51,882 nucleotides of DNA. Origin: DATKGX01 sp035510555 (GTDB taxonomy: Bacteria > Patescibacteriota > Microgenomatia > Levybacterales > UBA12049). The stretch is taken from NCBI GenBank assembly GCA_035510555.1, contig DATKGX010000028.1:1-51882 (forward strand), read 5' to 3'. The notes below the pieces were generated by a model. It had not been told where the DNA came from. It saw only the letters and a program-made list of their open reading frames with translations, and searched no databases. How positions within the stretch are numbered: position 1 is the first letter of the stretch; each line of letters starts with the position of its first letter. Below, one piece after another: positions 40,271 through 48,983 of this stretch. The position numbers and the translations under genes were made by a program.

Positions 40271-40996
40271 ATGGAAGTAATATTATTATCATTTTTTACC
40301 TTTATATCAACCTTTTCGGGAGGGATATTTGCTTTAAAGAATAAAAATAAGCTCCATCTAATCATGAGCTTAACTGCCGGTGTTTTAATGGGCGTTGTTT
40401 TTTTTGATATCATGCCGGAGATTTTTTCTTTGTCTAAAGGAAATGGGTTTGATGTGACTCCGGCTCTTGCTTTTGTTGTCATTGGATTCTTGGCAATCCA
40501 CATTCTAGAAAAGTTTGCTCTCATTCATTCGACTCACGAAGAAGAATATGCATCACATCGGCATCCGACGGTTGGATTAATTAATGCATCGGGGCTTTCC
40601 TTCCATAGCTTTTTAGACGGCGTTGGAATCGGTCTTGGATTTCAAGTCAGTCCTCAAGTAGGTTTAATAGTGGCAATGGCTGTTATTGCTCACGACTTTT
40701 CGGACGGTTTAAATACGGTAACTTTAATGCTTAGTCATAGGAATAGCTCCAAGAGAGCGTTAATTCTGCTTTTGGTTGATGCGACAACGCCTTTGCTTGG
40801 CGCAGCATCGACATTGTTATTCCGAATTCCGAACCAGATTTTAATTTTATATCTTGGCTTTTTTGCCGGATTTCTGCTTTACATCGGAGCCAGCGATCTT
40901 TTGCCTGAAGCGCACAGCGAACATAGTTCGTTTAAGATGATTGGCTTAACAATAATTGGAGTTTTGTTTATCTTTTTAGTAACAAGATTTACTTAA
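40271..40996 (+). CDS. ZIP-family divalent metal transporter
   Basis: 241 aa with about eight membrane segments. The histidine-bearing transport segments are visible: GLSFHSFLDGVGIGLGF (TM4, HxxxD) and AVIAHDFSDGLNTV (TM5, HDxxDG). A His-rich cytosolic loop (HSTHEEEYASHRHP) lies between TM3 and TM4, as usual. It lies 3 nt after the Fur-family gene and behind its operator, so uptake is probably controlled by that regulator. Zinc is the most likely substrate. Confidence 0.9.
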   Translation: MEVILLSFFTFISTFSGGIFALKNKNKLHLIMSLTAGVLMGVVFFDIMPEIFSLSKGNGFDVTPALAFVVIGFLAIHILEKFALIHSTHEEEYASHRHPTVGLINASGLSFHSFLDGVGIGLGFQVSPQVGLIVAMAVIAHDFSDGLNTVTLMLSHRNSSKRALILLLVDATTPLLGAASTLLFRIPNQILILYLGFFAGFLLYIGASDLLPEAHSEHSSFKMIGLTIIGVLFIFLVTRFT

Positions 40997-41041
40997 AAGG
41001 GGCTTGATTCAGGTTTTAGGGCAGGTTACGCTGCGGGTGTT

Positions 41042-41620
41042 TCAGCTTGATTTTCGGGTTCTGCTTCCGGCAGACTTTTCGCAACTTTCTCTATAAGCCA
41101 AAATCCATTCAAGCCCAGCCCTCATGCCAGCATTTTCTTCACGGTCTTCAGCTCCAGATGTTAGTAACCCGGCCTCTTGGAGTCTCCCACGTTTTATGGT
41201 TTCCGCCAGAACTCTTATAGCATCAACTGTCACCGCGTAACTAATATTACCCGCACATGTTCTAGGTTCATGCTCAGTAATAGATGAATCTAGAGCCTCT
41301 ATAACGCCTCTATAATATGGCCATTCGCTACTCGAGCGACGTTGTTCACGTTGTCTTTCGCATTCATCTTTAATATCCCAGCCAAGTCTGCAGCCAAAAT
41401 CTATCCTGGCAGGTACGCGATTTCTATATAGTAATTTGTAATCCGCTTGCCATTCCGGCGGAAACTGAGCAATATCTATTTGAAGGTCACGGGTTGCGAG
41501 GACTACAATTCTGTTAGCGTTTTGCAAAGCATCTATTTGTCTGTCTACCTCAATAGGGATAGTTGCTTCTGCGGCTTTCGTTGCTCCGTCTTGGGCGGAT
41601 GTTTGTCGTTCTGCTTTCAT
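41042..41620 (-). CDS. Orphan hypothetical protein
   Basis: 192 aa, not recognised. Rich in Arg, Glu and Ala; predicted helical, with YAVTVDAIRVLAETIKRGRLQEAGLL near residues 128-153 and a basic Ser/Arg tail. Cys residues are scattered (GCRLGWDIKDEC). Minus-strand promoter TTGACA-17-TAATAT, with 18 nt between the -10 box and ATG. Confidence 0.48.
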   Translation of the reverse strand: MKAERQTSAQDGATKAAEATIPIEVDRQIDALQNANRIVVLATRDLQIDIAQFPPEWQADYKLLYRNRVPARIDFGCRLGWDIKDECERQREQRRSSSEWPYYRGVIEALDSSITEHEPRTCAGNISYAVTVDAIRVLAETIKRGRLQEAGLLTSGAEDREENAGMRAGLEWILAYRESCEKSAGSRTRKSS

Positions 41621-41673
41621 AATAAATTCAATTATGCGATATTACTACGGGGCGAAACTATTGTCAAGAAGAA

Positions 41674-42510
41674 TTATTTGGCTTTGGCTAGCTCCTGGTC
41701 GATGAGGGCTTTGAAAGCAGAGTATGGTTGGGCTCCGACTAAAGAAACTCCATTCACGAAAAACGTTGGTGTTCCGCTGACTCCGGCTGCTTGTCCGTCA
41801 GACATATCTTTGCTGGCTTTAGTATCGTCGGTTTTATTATCCAAACAGCTTCTAAAAGTATTGCCATCCATGCCCAAAGATACCGCGGCTTGGGTTAACG
41901 TATCGGTATTGTACATGGTAGTATCGGTTTCCGCGGGTTGATTTTTGTAGAGATAACTATAGAAATCCCAGAATTTGTTTTGGTCATTGGCACACTCAGC
42001 CGCATCAGCTGCTACCGTTGAAGCCGATCCTAAGAATGGATATTGTCGAAAATAAAATTGCACTTTGCCCGTATCAACGTAATCCTTAAAAAGCTGCGGT
42101 TCAGTATTAGTGAAGAATTGTTCGCAAAACGGGCACCTGAAATCGGCAAATTCAATGATAGTTACTTTTGCCTTCGTATTTCCTTTGGCGGGGAAGTGAC
42201 CGCTTCCGACGTTTACTTTAGCTCCGGGCGCCACCTGAGCCGGTTGCCCGGCGGCTTGTTGCCCTGACGGCACAGCGGCTTGAATTCCTGCTCCAGCCTG
42301 ATTACTTTCCAAATACTGGACTTTGGTAAATAGCACACCGATTAAGAAAGCGGCGATTACCAATAAAACCACCATGATTTGACTTGAAGATTTTGGTAAA
42401 AATCTTTTCCAAGCAATGTTTCTTACTGCGGGAAGTTTTATTTTCACTTCAAACATTGGTATTTTTATGGCTGGAAGAGGGGATTTTTTAGTTGTAGCTC
42501 TTTTTGGCAT
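41674..42510 (-). CDS. DsbA-family thiol-disulfide oxidoreductase, membrane-anchored
   Basis: 278 aa. Basic N terminus, one membrane anchor (about residues 44-64), an Ala/Gln/Pro-rich linker, then a DsbA-type thioredoxin fold with active site FADFRCPFCEQFF (CPFC), helical insertion and cis-Pro loop GTPTFFVNG. It probably forms or reshuffles disulfides outside the membrane. Minus-strand promoter TTGACA (42545-42540), 17 bp, TACAAT (42522-42517), 6 nt to ATG. The thioredoxin system lies 2-3 kb away. Confidence 0.9.
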   Translation of the reverse strand: MPKRATTKKSPLPAIKIPMFEVKIKLPAVRNIAWKRFLPKSSSQIMVVLLVIAAFLIGVLFTKVQYLESNQAGAGIQAAVPSGQQAAGQPAQVAPGAKVNVGSGHFPAKGNTKAKVTIIEFADFRCPFCEQFFTNTEPQLFKDYVDTGKVQFYFRQYPFLGSASTVAADAAECANDQNKFWDFYSYLYKNQPAETDTTMYNTDTLTQAAVSLGMDGNTFRSCLDNKTDDTKASKDMSDGQAAGVSGTPTFFVNGVSLVGAQPYSAFKALIDQELAKAK

Positions 42511-42553
42511 AAAAGGATTGTATTTATTTTAAAAACTCTTGTCAAGAACTAAA

Positions 42554-42733
42554 TTACACTCTTCCAGGATTACTAAACAGAAATTTTATGAAGTTAAAGT
42601 ATTCCGTTTCGTCTCCTAAGCTTTTTTTATGGAAGAAAATTTCTTTTTGTTCTTGGCGGACACTGTCTTCCAAATTCCGAAAGAAATTGGTAATCCCCAA
42701 AGCGTTTTTGCCTAGCATACTTAAGGTATTCAT
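42554..42733 (-). CDS. Small hypothetical protein (59 aa) with strong ribosome site
   Basis: Minus strand, starting MNTLSMLGKNALGITNFF and ending FLFSNPGRV. AAAGGAGGTG lies 5 nt before the ATG (minus strand), one of the best ribosome sites in the window. Charged centre (RNLEDSVRQEQKEIFFHKK). It lies upstream of the DsbA-like gene and may share its context. No family recognised. The plus-strand ORF over the same stretch is its antisense image. Confidence 0.6.
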   Translation of the reverse strand: MNTLSMLGKNALGITNFFRNLEDSVRQEQKEIFFHKKSLGDETEYFNFIKFLFSNPGRV

Positions 42734-42861
42734 GTTTCACCTCCTTTACAAAATATTACCGCAGTTTGTTTACTAGTGCAGTAAGGCTCATCACAAAAGC
42801 TAAGTAATCCAGTTTACAACCGTTGAGAAAACAGCCAAACTATGTTAGTATTGAGCTCATA

Positions 42862-43533
42862 ATGGACACAGATTTATTAAAAAAACTCAATCCATTTTTT
42901 GCTCAGTATAAACCCCTTAATTACAAAAAAGGTCAAGTAATCCTTAGGCCGGAAGACAAAATAGAATACATTTATTTTATCGAAAAAGGTTTTGTAAAAT
43001 TTTATTACATTTCGCCGGAGGGGAAGGAATTAACCTTTTTGATTTATAAACCAGGATACATCTTCCCTTTGCTTTTTACTTTTTTAGGGAATACAACCAC
43101 CAGATATTACTTTGAGGCCTACACCCCGCTTACTTTAAGAAGGGCGCCAAGAGAAACCTTTACCGAGTTAATCTCGACTAATAATTTTTTGATTTTTTCG
43201 CTTGGACAAGAAGTAGTTTTGCGTTGGCAGGAATTATTAAACAGGATGGAGCTTTTAAAGTTAGGTAGCGCTTGCCAAAATGTGGCATACATTATTGACC
43301 TTTGCGCGAAGCAGTTTGGCGTTAAAAGCGGACGCGCGATTACTATCGATTTACCCCTGGCGCACAAAGATATTGCCTCAATGGTGGGATTGACTAGGGA
43401 AACAGTCAGTCTGGAAATGAAAAAATTGGAACAGTTGGGGCTGATTGAATACAAAAGAGGCAATATCACAGTTAAAGACATTGATATGTTTAGAAAAAAA
43501 ACTCAGATTTCAGAGAACTACGACTTTACATAA
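42862..43533 (+). CDS. Crp/Fnr-family transcriptional regulator
   Basis: 223 aa. Cyclic-nucleotide-binding-like N-terminal beta roll (GQVILRPEDKIEYIYFIEKGFVKFYYISPEGKELT) followed by a long dimer helix and a C-terminal winged HTH (LAHKDIASMVGLTRETVSLEMKKLEQLGLIEYKRGNI). No FNR-type Cys cluster is evident, so an oxygen-sensing iron-sulfur centre is not predicted; the ligand is unknown. The ATG at 42862 is chosen because a TAGTAT box ends 10 nt upstream; a longer frame from 42823 would overlap the promoter. It may control the redox genes that follow. Confidence 0.85.
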   Translation: MDTDLLKKLNPFFAQYKPLNYKKGQVILRPEDKIEYIYFIEKGFVKFYYISPEGKELTFLIYKPGYIFPLLFTFLGNTTTRYYFEAYTPLTLRRAPRETFTELISTNNFLIFSLGQEVVLRWQELLNRMELLKLGSACQNVAYIIDLCAKQFGVKSGRAITIDLPLAHKDIASMVGLTRETVSLEMKKLEQLGLIEYKRGNITVKDIDMFRKKTQISENYDFT

Positions 43534-43561
43534 GGCTTCAAGTAGGCAATAATAATTTTGT

Positions 43562-44563
43562 ATGGCAAAAATTGTTCTTTTTGAAGTGGAAGATTGGGAA
43601 AAAAGATATATTGAGGGGGCATTAACAGAATATCAGCCTGTTTTGACCGCCGAAAAGCTGGAAGAAGCGACCGTTAGTAAATATCAGGATGCCGAAATTA
43701 TCTCCACTTTTATCTACTCGACACTGACGAAGGAAATTTTGGATCAGTTGCCAAATTTAAAATTTATTGCCACCCGTTCGATGGGCTTTGACCATATTGA
43801 CACCGCCGTTTGTAAAGAGAGGGGAATTGTTGTTTCGAATGTCCCGACTTATGGTGCGCATACCGTGGCCGAACATACCTTTGCTTTGATGCTGGTAGTT
43901 TCCCGCAAAATTATCCCGTCGGTCGAGCGGGCAAAAAGGGGAGATTTCTCAAGCGTTGGATTAACAGGTTTTGATTTATTCGGTAAAACTTTGGGAGTGA
44001 TTGGCACCGGACATATTGGTAAAAATGTTTGCGAGTTAGGACTGGCTTTTGGTATGCCGGTTTTGGCGTATTGCCATAGCCAAGATCAAGAACTGATTGC
44101 AAAGGGAATTAGATATGTTTCTCTGGAAGAGCTTTTAGCTGGTGCGGACATCGTCACTTTGCATCTTCCGCACAGTCACGACACGGAGCATGTTATCAAT
44201 TCGCAAAACATCAGTCAATTTAAAAAAGGCGCAATTCTTATTAATACGGCCAGAGGAGTCTTAGTTGAAACAAAGGCGATTCTGGAAGGATTGGAGAAAG
44301 GGATTTTGGCCGGAGCAGGTTTGGATGTTTTGGAAGAGGAGAATGCGCTTAAGGAAGAAAGGGAATTTTTGGCTTCTGAGCACATCATAAAAGGCGACAT
44401 CCAGACAGAGCTTTTGGATCATATTCTTCTAACTCGCGATGACGTGGTGATTACTCCGCATAATGCTTTTAATAGCATCGAAGCCCTCCATCAGATATTG
44501 GAGACGTCTTTGGGTAATATCAGAAGCTTTTTAAGTGGAACCCCCGTGAACATGATTGGATAA
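43562..44563 (+). CDS. D-isomer specific 2-hydroxyacid dehydrogenase (D-lactate dehydrogenase-like)
   Basis: 333 aa. NAD-dependent reduction of 2-keto acids. Catalytic domain with RSMGFDHIDT, hinge TVAEHTFALMLVVSR, nucleotide-binding motif GVIGTGHIGKNVCELG (about residues 143-158), and the catalytic triad: Arg in INTARGVLVET, Glu in LDVLEEENA, His in TPHNAFNSIEAL. The extended loop before the His region (EEREFLASEHIIKGDIQTELLDHILLTR) is typical of D-lactate dehydrogenases, so pyruvate to D-lactate is the likely reaction in fermentation. Confidence 0.88.
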   Translation: MAKIVLFEVEDWEKRYIEGALTEYQPVLTAEKLEEATVSKYQDAEIISTFIYSTLTKEILDQLPNLKFIATRSMGFDHIDTAVCKERGIVVSNVPTYGAHTVAEHTFALMLVVSRKIIPSVERAKRGDFSSVGLTGFDLFGKTLGVIGTGHIGKNVCELGLAFGMPVLAYCHSQDQELIAKGIRYVSLEELLAGADIVTLHLPHSHDTEHVINSQNISQFKKGAILINTARGVLVETKAILEGLEKGILAGAGLDVLEEENALKEEREFLASEHIIKGDIQTELLDHILLTRDDVVITPHNAFNSIEALHQILETSLGNIRSFLSGTPVNMIG

Positions 44564-44656
44564 AATTTGTGTACATCAAAGTTTGAAACTCAATGTAATC
44601 TAATTCGTTGACATAATAAAAAGTCTTTGCTATGTTAGTACAGCAAGGAGGTAAGT

Positions 44657-44977
44657 ATGGCAGATTTAGTATTGACAGATCAAAATTTTAAAGCGGAAGT
44701 GCTTGAATCGGAAATTCCAGTCTTGGTAGATTTTTGGGCAGAGTGGTGCCATCCCTGTCGGATTGTCGGACCAATCGTTGAAGAATTAGCAACGGAATAC
44801 GCAGGAAAGCTAAAGGTAGGCAAAGTCAACGTTGACGAGAATCAAGTGGCGAGTAATTACGCAGTAATGAGTATCCCCAGTCTTTTAATTTTTAGAAATG
44901 GTCAAGTGGTTAAAACAATGGTAGGGGCGCAAAGTAAAGATAATTTTAAAAGAGAAATTGATAGTGTTTTAAGTTGA
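44657..44977 (+). CDS. trxA: Thioredoxin
   Basis: 106 aa. VLVDFWAEWCHPCRIVGPIVEELA contains the active site, WCHPC rather than the usual WCGPC; YAVMSIPSLLIFRNGQVV has the cis-Pro loop. The His in the CXXC loop should raise its redox potential, as in more oxidising relatives. A good ribosome site (AAGGAGGTAAG) precedes the ATG; promoter TTGACA-17-TATGTT at 44613-44641. It is followed by its reductase. Confidence 0.94.
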   Translation: MADLVLTDQNFKAEVLESEIPVLVDFWAEWCHPCRIVGPIVEELATEYAGKLKVGKVNVDENQVASNYAVMSIPSLLIFRNGQVVKTMVGAQSKDNFKREIDSVLS

Positions 44978-45027
44978 TGATGCGCTGAGGTCAAAAGATT
45001 GTTCCTCGCGTCCTAAAATTTTTAAAT

Positions 45028-45951
45028 ATGGATAAATTGTACGATGTAATAATTATTGGTTCGGGTCCAGCCGGTTTAACCGCCGCGATTTATGCCACCC
45101 GAGCGGATTCAAAGACGCTGGTAATTGCCGGTGTTAAGTGGGGTGGACAGTTGATGTTAACGACCGAGGTGGAAAATTTTCCCGGTTTTCCGGAAGGAAT
45201 TCAGGGCCCGGATTTGATGGCGAATATGCGTAAACAAGCGGAAAGATTCGGAGCCGAGTTTATTGATGACGATTTTACTGCCGCCGATTTTAGCTCAAAA
45301 CCTTTTAAAATTTCCGTCGGGGATAAATCTTACACAGCCAAATCAGTAATACTCGCTACAGGAGCGGACACAAAATGGCTTAATGTTCCAGGAGGAAAAG
45401 AAAAAATCGGACGGGGAGTTTCTTCTTGCGCGCCGTGCGACGCGGCCTTCTTTAGAAATAAAAACGTCATCGTGGTAGGCGGCGGGGACTCGGCGATGGA
45501 AGAGGCGTTGGTGTTAACAAAATTTGCCACTAGCGTCACAATTGTTCACCGCCGCAATAGTTTTCGGGCTTCGGAGATTATGCAGAAAAGAGTTAAGGAT
45601 AATCCGAAAATTAAAATTCTTTACAACTCGGAAATCACCGAAATTTTAGGCGAAATGAAAGTTGAGAAAGTTAAAATCAAAAATACGCAAACAGGAAAAG
45701 AAACGGAAATGCCGATTGACGGAATTTTTGTGGCCATCGGCCACATGCCAAATACGGCAAACCTCACCGGTATTGACTTAGATGAGGATGGTTTTGTTAA
45801 GGTTCATTCTCACTTTTTAACCAACAAAGAAGGGGTTTTTGTGGCCGGAGACGTCCACGATAAAGATTATAAACAGGCGATTACCGCCGCCGGTTTTGGA
45901 GCATCAGCCGCTTTAGAGGTGCAAAAATGGCTCTCAGACCAAACTTCGTAA
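45028..45951 (+). CDS. trxB: Thioredoxin reductase
   Basis: 307 aa. FAD- and NAD(P)H-binding folds: IIGSGPAGLTAAIYATRA near residue 10, VVGGGDSAMEEALVLTKFA near 150, and the final GVFVAGDVHDKDYKQAITAAGFGASAALE. The redox site is CAPC (in GVSSCAPCDAAFF), one residue different from the usual CATC. It reduces the thioredoxin encoded 50 nt upstream. A short GC-containing hairpin lies between the two genes. Confidence 0.95.
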   Translation: MDKLYDVIIIGSGPAGLTAAIYATRADSKTLVIAGVKWGGQLMLTTEVENFPGFPEGIQGPDLMANMRKQAERFGAEFIDDDFTAADFSSKPFKISVGDKSYTAKSVILATGADTKWLNVPGGKEKIGRGVSSCAPCDAAFFRNKNVIVVGGGDSAMEEALVLTKFATSVTIVHRRNSFRASEIMQKRVKDNPKIKILYNSEITEILGEMKVEKVKIKNTQTGKETEMPIDGIFVAIGHMPNTANLTGIDLDEDGFVKVHSHFLTNKEGVFVAGDVHDKDYKQAITAAGFGASAALEVQKWLSDQTS

Positions 45952-46020
45952 ATCCTCAATATTTAGGAATTGTAATCAAGATTACATACACCTCCAATAA
46001 TTTAGTTTATCCTGTTTATA

Positions 46021-46515
46021 ATGGATGACGAGCAAAAACAATACGGTTATGGAAAAAGGCCGCTTTGGCAGTGGATACTGTTATATATAGTCATCGGCGT
46101 GGTGATTTACGGACTTGTTTATTATTTTGTTCTGGCCAAAAATGGAAAAGGATATAATAATACTGCAGTAACTCCGACTTATACCTCTCCCACGACAATA
46201 CAAACATCACCATCTCAAGCGCCATCGTCAGCGGTTACAATTCAGAAAATCACTGTTACGGGAACAGAATATGCGTTTACACCCTCAACTTTCACGTTGA
46301 AAAAAGGACAGCCTGCGGAAATTACCTTTAAAAACGCTGGTGCGTTTCCGCATAATTTAACTATCTCGGCTTTAAATCTCAAAACAAAAACCATTCAGCC
46401 GGGAGAAGAAGATTCAATTCGATTTACTCCGGATAAAACCGGCCAATTCAGCTTCACCTGCACCGTCCCCGGCCACGCCGATAAAGGCATGAAAGGTACT
46501 CTCTCGGTTCAGTAG
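46021..46515 (+). CDS. Membrane-anchored cupredoxin
   Basis: 164 aa. One N-terminal membrane segment (WILLYIVIGVVIYGLVYYFVL), a Thr/Ser/Pro linker, then a plastocyanin/azurin-like domain. Copper ligands are visible: His in AFPHNLT, Cys in SFTCTVPGH, His in PGH, Met in ADKGMKGT. This is the classical type 1 (blue) copper site. It may act as an electron carrier or copper-binding protein outside the membrane. No oxidase genes are nearby. Confidence 0.85.
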   Translation: MDDEQKQYGYGKRPLWQWILLYIVIGVVIYGLVYYFVLAKNGKGYNNTAVTPTYTSPTTIQTSPSQAPSSAVTIQKITVTGTEYAFTPSTFTLKKGQPAEITFKNAGAFPHNLTISALNLKTKTIQPGEEDSIRFTPDKTGQFSFTCTVPGHADKGMKGTLSVQ

Positions 46516-46560
46516 TCACCGCGTTGACAATTAAAGATAACTGACTATAATGGCTTAACT

Positions 46561-46950
46561 ATGACTGCAGCAAGACCGGAATCATTTAGCGCTTGGGTAG
46601 AAGAGCATCCTGGGTCATTGTTAAACTTGGTAGACTCAATCAATGATAGTTTTGGCGCGGCTCTTCCCGGCAACACACCGATTAGAGAAATTTTTGGGGA
46701 GGAGCCAAATGATAATGGAGGGCGTCCGGTAGTGATTTTACTTGGAGAAGGGTGGCAAAAAGTTGACGCCACAATTAATCAACGGGGAAGGATATGTGTA
46801 TATGGACATAAGTTGCTTCAGCTGGCGGAAATAAAAACAATAGATGATTTACTCACCGCTTGTGCTGCTGGGAAAATAGCGGCTGCTTCAGGTTTGGGCT
46901 ATGCGGCCCAAGCTTTTTTCGCCGGATCGTTTAGAAGAAAAGAAGCTTAG
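46561..46950 (+). CDS. Orphan hypothetical protein
   Basis: 129 aa, not recognised. Soluble. VVILLGEGWQKVDATINQRGRI (about residues 58-79) is beta-rich, and the end (AAASGLGYAAQAFFAGSF) is small-residue rich. Promoter TTGACA (46524-46529), 16 bp, TATAAT (46546-46551), 9 nt before ATG. It sits alone between the cupredoxin and the glycosidase-type gene. Confidence 0.5.
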   Translation: MTAARPESFSAWVEEHPGSLLNLVDSINDSFGAALPGNTPIREIFGEEPNDNGGRPVVILLGEGWQKVDATINQRGRICVYGHKLLQLAEIKTIDDLLTACAAGKIAAASGLGYAAQAFFAGSFRRKEA

Positions 46951-46983
46951 CTGCACATTCTTTATAAGTAGTATAATATTTTT

Positions 46984-48189
46984 GTGAGGATAAAATCTGT
47001 CCACCCGGATCTTAATAAAATTAAACTATTTCTCCGAACGCACTCCGTTCCGTTATCAATATTGCTTGCTTTAACAATTATTTTGATAGTTATTTTGCTC
47101 ATTCTTGGCATTACAATCACCCGGCAAAATTCAACCAATTCCAAACTTACGAATCAATTAAAAGTAACAGCGGCAAAGCTCAACGACTTACAAAATCAGG
47201 ACCAATATAAAATTAATCAGGGTTTAAAAAAGAATATTGACAACATCCAAGCTTCATATAAATCTTCTCTGGGGCTATATCAAAGGATCCTCGACTTAAA
47301 GGCGCAAAAACAGGACACCGGCGATTTAGATAAACAGTTTGCCCAAAGTCTCGATTATCTTTCACAACTCAACTATGCTTCCGGTTCAGCCAGCTTAGCG
47401 ACATTATCATTAGATATTAAAAAGCAGGAAGATGCTTTAGCGGTTGCTCAAATTCAAGTTTCAGCGCCACAAAACGTTGCGCAAAGTAACACTCCTCCGG
47501 GCAGCGGATTTTCGGTCCAGTCGGTCACAACCGACGCCGGCAGTTTTACAGTATATATAGTTGCCGGGGATTTAAATTCAACTAAGGTAATTGTTGATAC
47601 GGCTTCAAGCGGCGATTGTAGTAATAATTGTCCGGTGCTTCCCTTATCTGATTATGTGGCAAGAAGCGGCGCGTTTGCCGGCATCAACGGCAGTTTTTTC
47701 TGTCCGGCCGATTATCCAACTTGTGCCGGAAAAACCGGTTCGTTTGACCTTTTAGTAATGAATAAAAACAAAGTTTATTTCAATGCCGCCAATAATGTTT
47801 ACAGTACCAATCCGGCAGTAATTTTTTATGGGAGCAGCGCGCGCTTTGTCGGACAGGCCTTGGAGTGGGGCAGAGACACGGGTGTTGACGCGGTTTTATC
47901 CAACTATCCGCTATTAGTTTCGGGTGGAAACGTGGTTTATGGTGGCGGTGGAGATGCAAAATTTGAACAAAAAGGCGCCAGGGGTTTCGTTGCCAACAAA
48001 GGCAGTACGGCTTACATCGGTGACGTTTTAAACGCGACTATGGCAGATAGTGCCAAAGTCTTAAAAGCCCTGGGTATGGATAACGCCATGAATTTAGATG
48101 AAGGTGGTTCAACTGCACTTTGGTCGGGTGGATATAAATTAGGGCCGGGCAGAAATATTCCCAACGCGATTTTGTTCACCCACAAATAA
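46984..48189 (+). CDS. Phosphodiester glycosidase-type (NAGPA domain) protein, membrane-anchored
   Basis: 401 aa, GTG start. One N-terminal membrane segment (about residues 20-43), a coiled coil (about 48-85), then a domain of about 230 residues with AGINGSFFCPADYP (near residue 234), DLLVMNKNKVYF, YPLLVSGGNVV and MNLDEGGSTALWSGGYKLGPGRNIPNAI. These match the NAGPA-type phosphodiester glycosidase domain used in exopolysaccharide trimming. Probably acts on envelope sugars outside the cell. TATAAT (46972-46977) ends 6 nt before GTG. Confidence 0.85.
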   Translation: MRIKSVHPDLNKIKLFLRTHSVPLSILLALTIILIVILLILGITITRQNSTNSKLTNQLKVTAAKLNDLQNQDQYKINQGLKKNIDNIQASYKSSLGLYQRILDLKAQKQDTGDLDKQFAQSLDYLSQLNYASGSASLATLSLDIKKQEDALAVAQIQVSAPQNVAQSNTPPGSGFSVQSVTTDAGSFTVYIVAGDLNSTKVIVDTASSGDCSNNCPVLPLSDYVARSGAFAGINGSFFCPADYPTCAGKTGSFDLLVMNKNKVYFNAANNVYSTNPAVIFYGSSARFVGQALEWGRDTGVDAVLSNYPLLVSGGNVVYGGGGDAKFEQKGARGFVANKGSTAYIGDVLNATMADSAKVLKALGMDNAMNLDEGGSTALWSGGYKLGPGRNIPNAILFTHK

Positions 48190-48231
48190 TTTTCAGTTAA
48201 CTTTAAGTTTTTAGGTGGTATAATCTGATTT

Positions 48232-48960
48232 ATGAATGTTAAGGATAAGGTGGCGATTGTTACGGGTGCTTCTTCGGGAATTGGACTGGCAACTGCAAAG
48301 CTTCTATCAAAAAACGGCGCGAAAGTGGTGCTGGCGGCGCGTTCACTTTCTAAACTGCAAAAACTTTCCAAAGAACTTCCCGACTCATTAGCTATTCAAG
48401 TTGACATGACCGACGAGAGACAAATTAAAAACCTTGTTCAAAAAACATTACAACATTTTGGCAGAGTCGATATTCTAATCAATAATGCCGGCAGGGGATA
48501 CGATGCTTCAATTGAGGAAACAAATCCAGATACTTTCCGCGAGCTGTTCAATTTAGATGTCGTCGGACCGCTTGTCGCGATGCAGGAGGTAATTCCGGTA
48601 ATGCAAAAACAGGGCGGGGGTTCAATCATCAACATTTCTTCTGCCACCGCTTTAATGGTTCTTCCAAACATGGCCGCTTATTCTTCATTAAAGCGCGCTT
48701 TGGCCGGCATTTCTTTAACCGCCCGCGAAGAGCTCAAGCAGGACAACATTAACGTTGGCGTGGTTTATCCATATATCACTTTGACGGATTTTGAAAAGAA
48801 TACACTCAAAGCTCGTCAACAAGAGGAGCAGGACTGGAATTCTGACGACCCAGATTTTAAACCCCCGGACACAGCCGAGTACGTGGCCGAAAAAATCTTG
48901 GAAGGAATAAAAAGCGAAACAGTGGAAATCTTCGTCCACGATTGGATGAAAAAAGTATAA
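48232..48960 (+). CDS. Short-chain dehydrogenase/reductase
   Basis: 242 aa. Rossmann motif VTGASSGIGLATAKLL (TGxxxGIG) at the N terminus, NNAGRGYDASIEE, Ser in IINISSATALM and the YxxxK pair in AAYSSLKRALAGIS. NAD(P)-dependent oxidoreductase; the substrate cannot be inferred. TATAAT (48219-48224) ends 7 nt before ATG. The next gene starts 23 nt after the stop. Confidence 0.92.
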   Translation: MNVKDKVAIVTGASSGIGLATAKLLSKNGAKVVLAARSLSKLQKLSKELPDSLAIQVDMTDERQIKNLVQKTLQHFGRVDILINNAGRGYDASIEETNPDTFRELFNLDVVGPLVAMQEVIPVMQKQGGGSIINISSATALMVLPNMAAYSSLKRALAGISLTAREELKQDNINVGVVYPYITLTDFEKNTLKARQQEEQDWNSDDPDFKPPDTAEYVAEKILEGIKSETVEIFVHDWMKKV

Positions 48961-48983
48961 GCAATTCCTGCTACTATTTATAT

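Noticed and set aside
42588..42776. 62-aa plus-strand ORF
   Set aside because: Antisense to the 59-aa minus-strand gene, which has a strong ribosome site; the plus frame covers that site in reverse.
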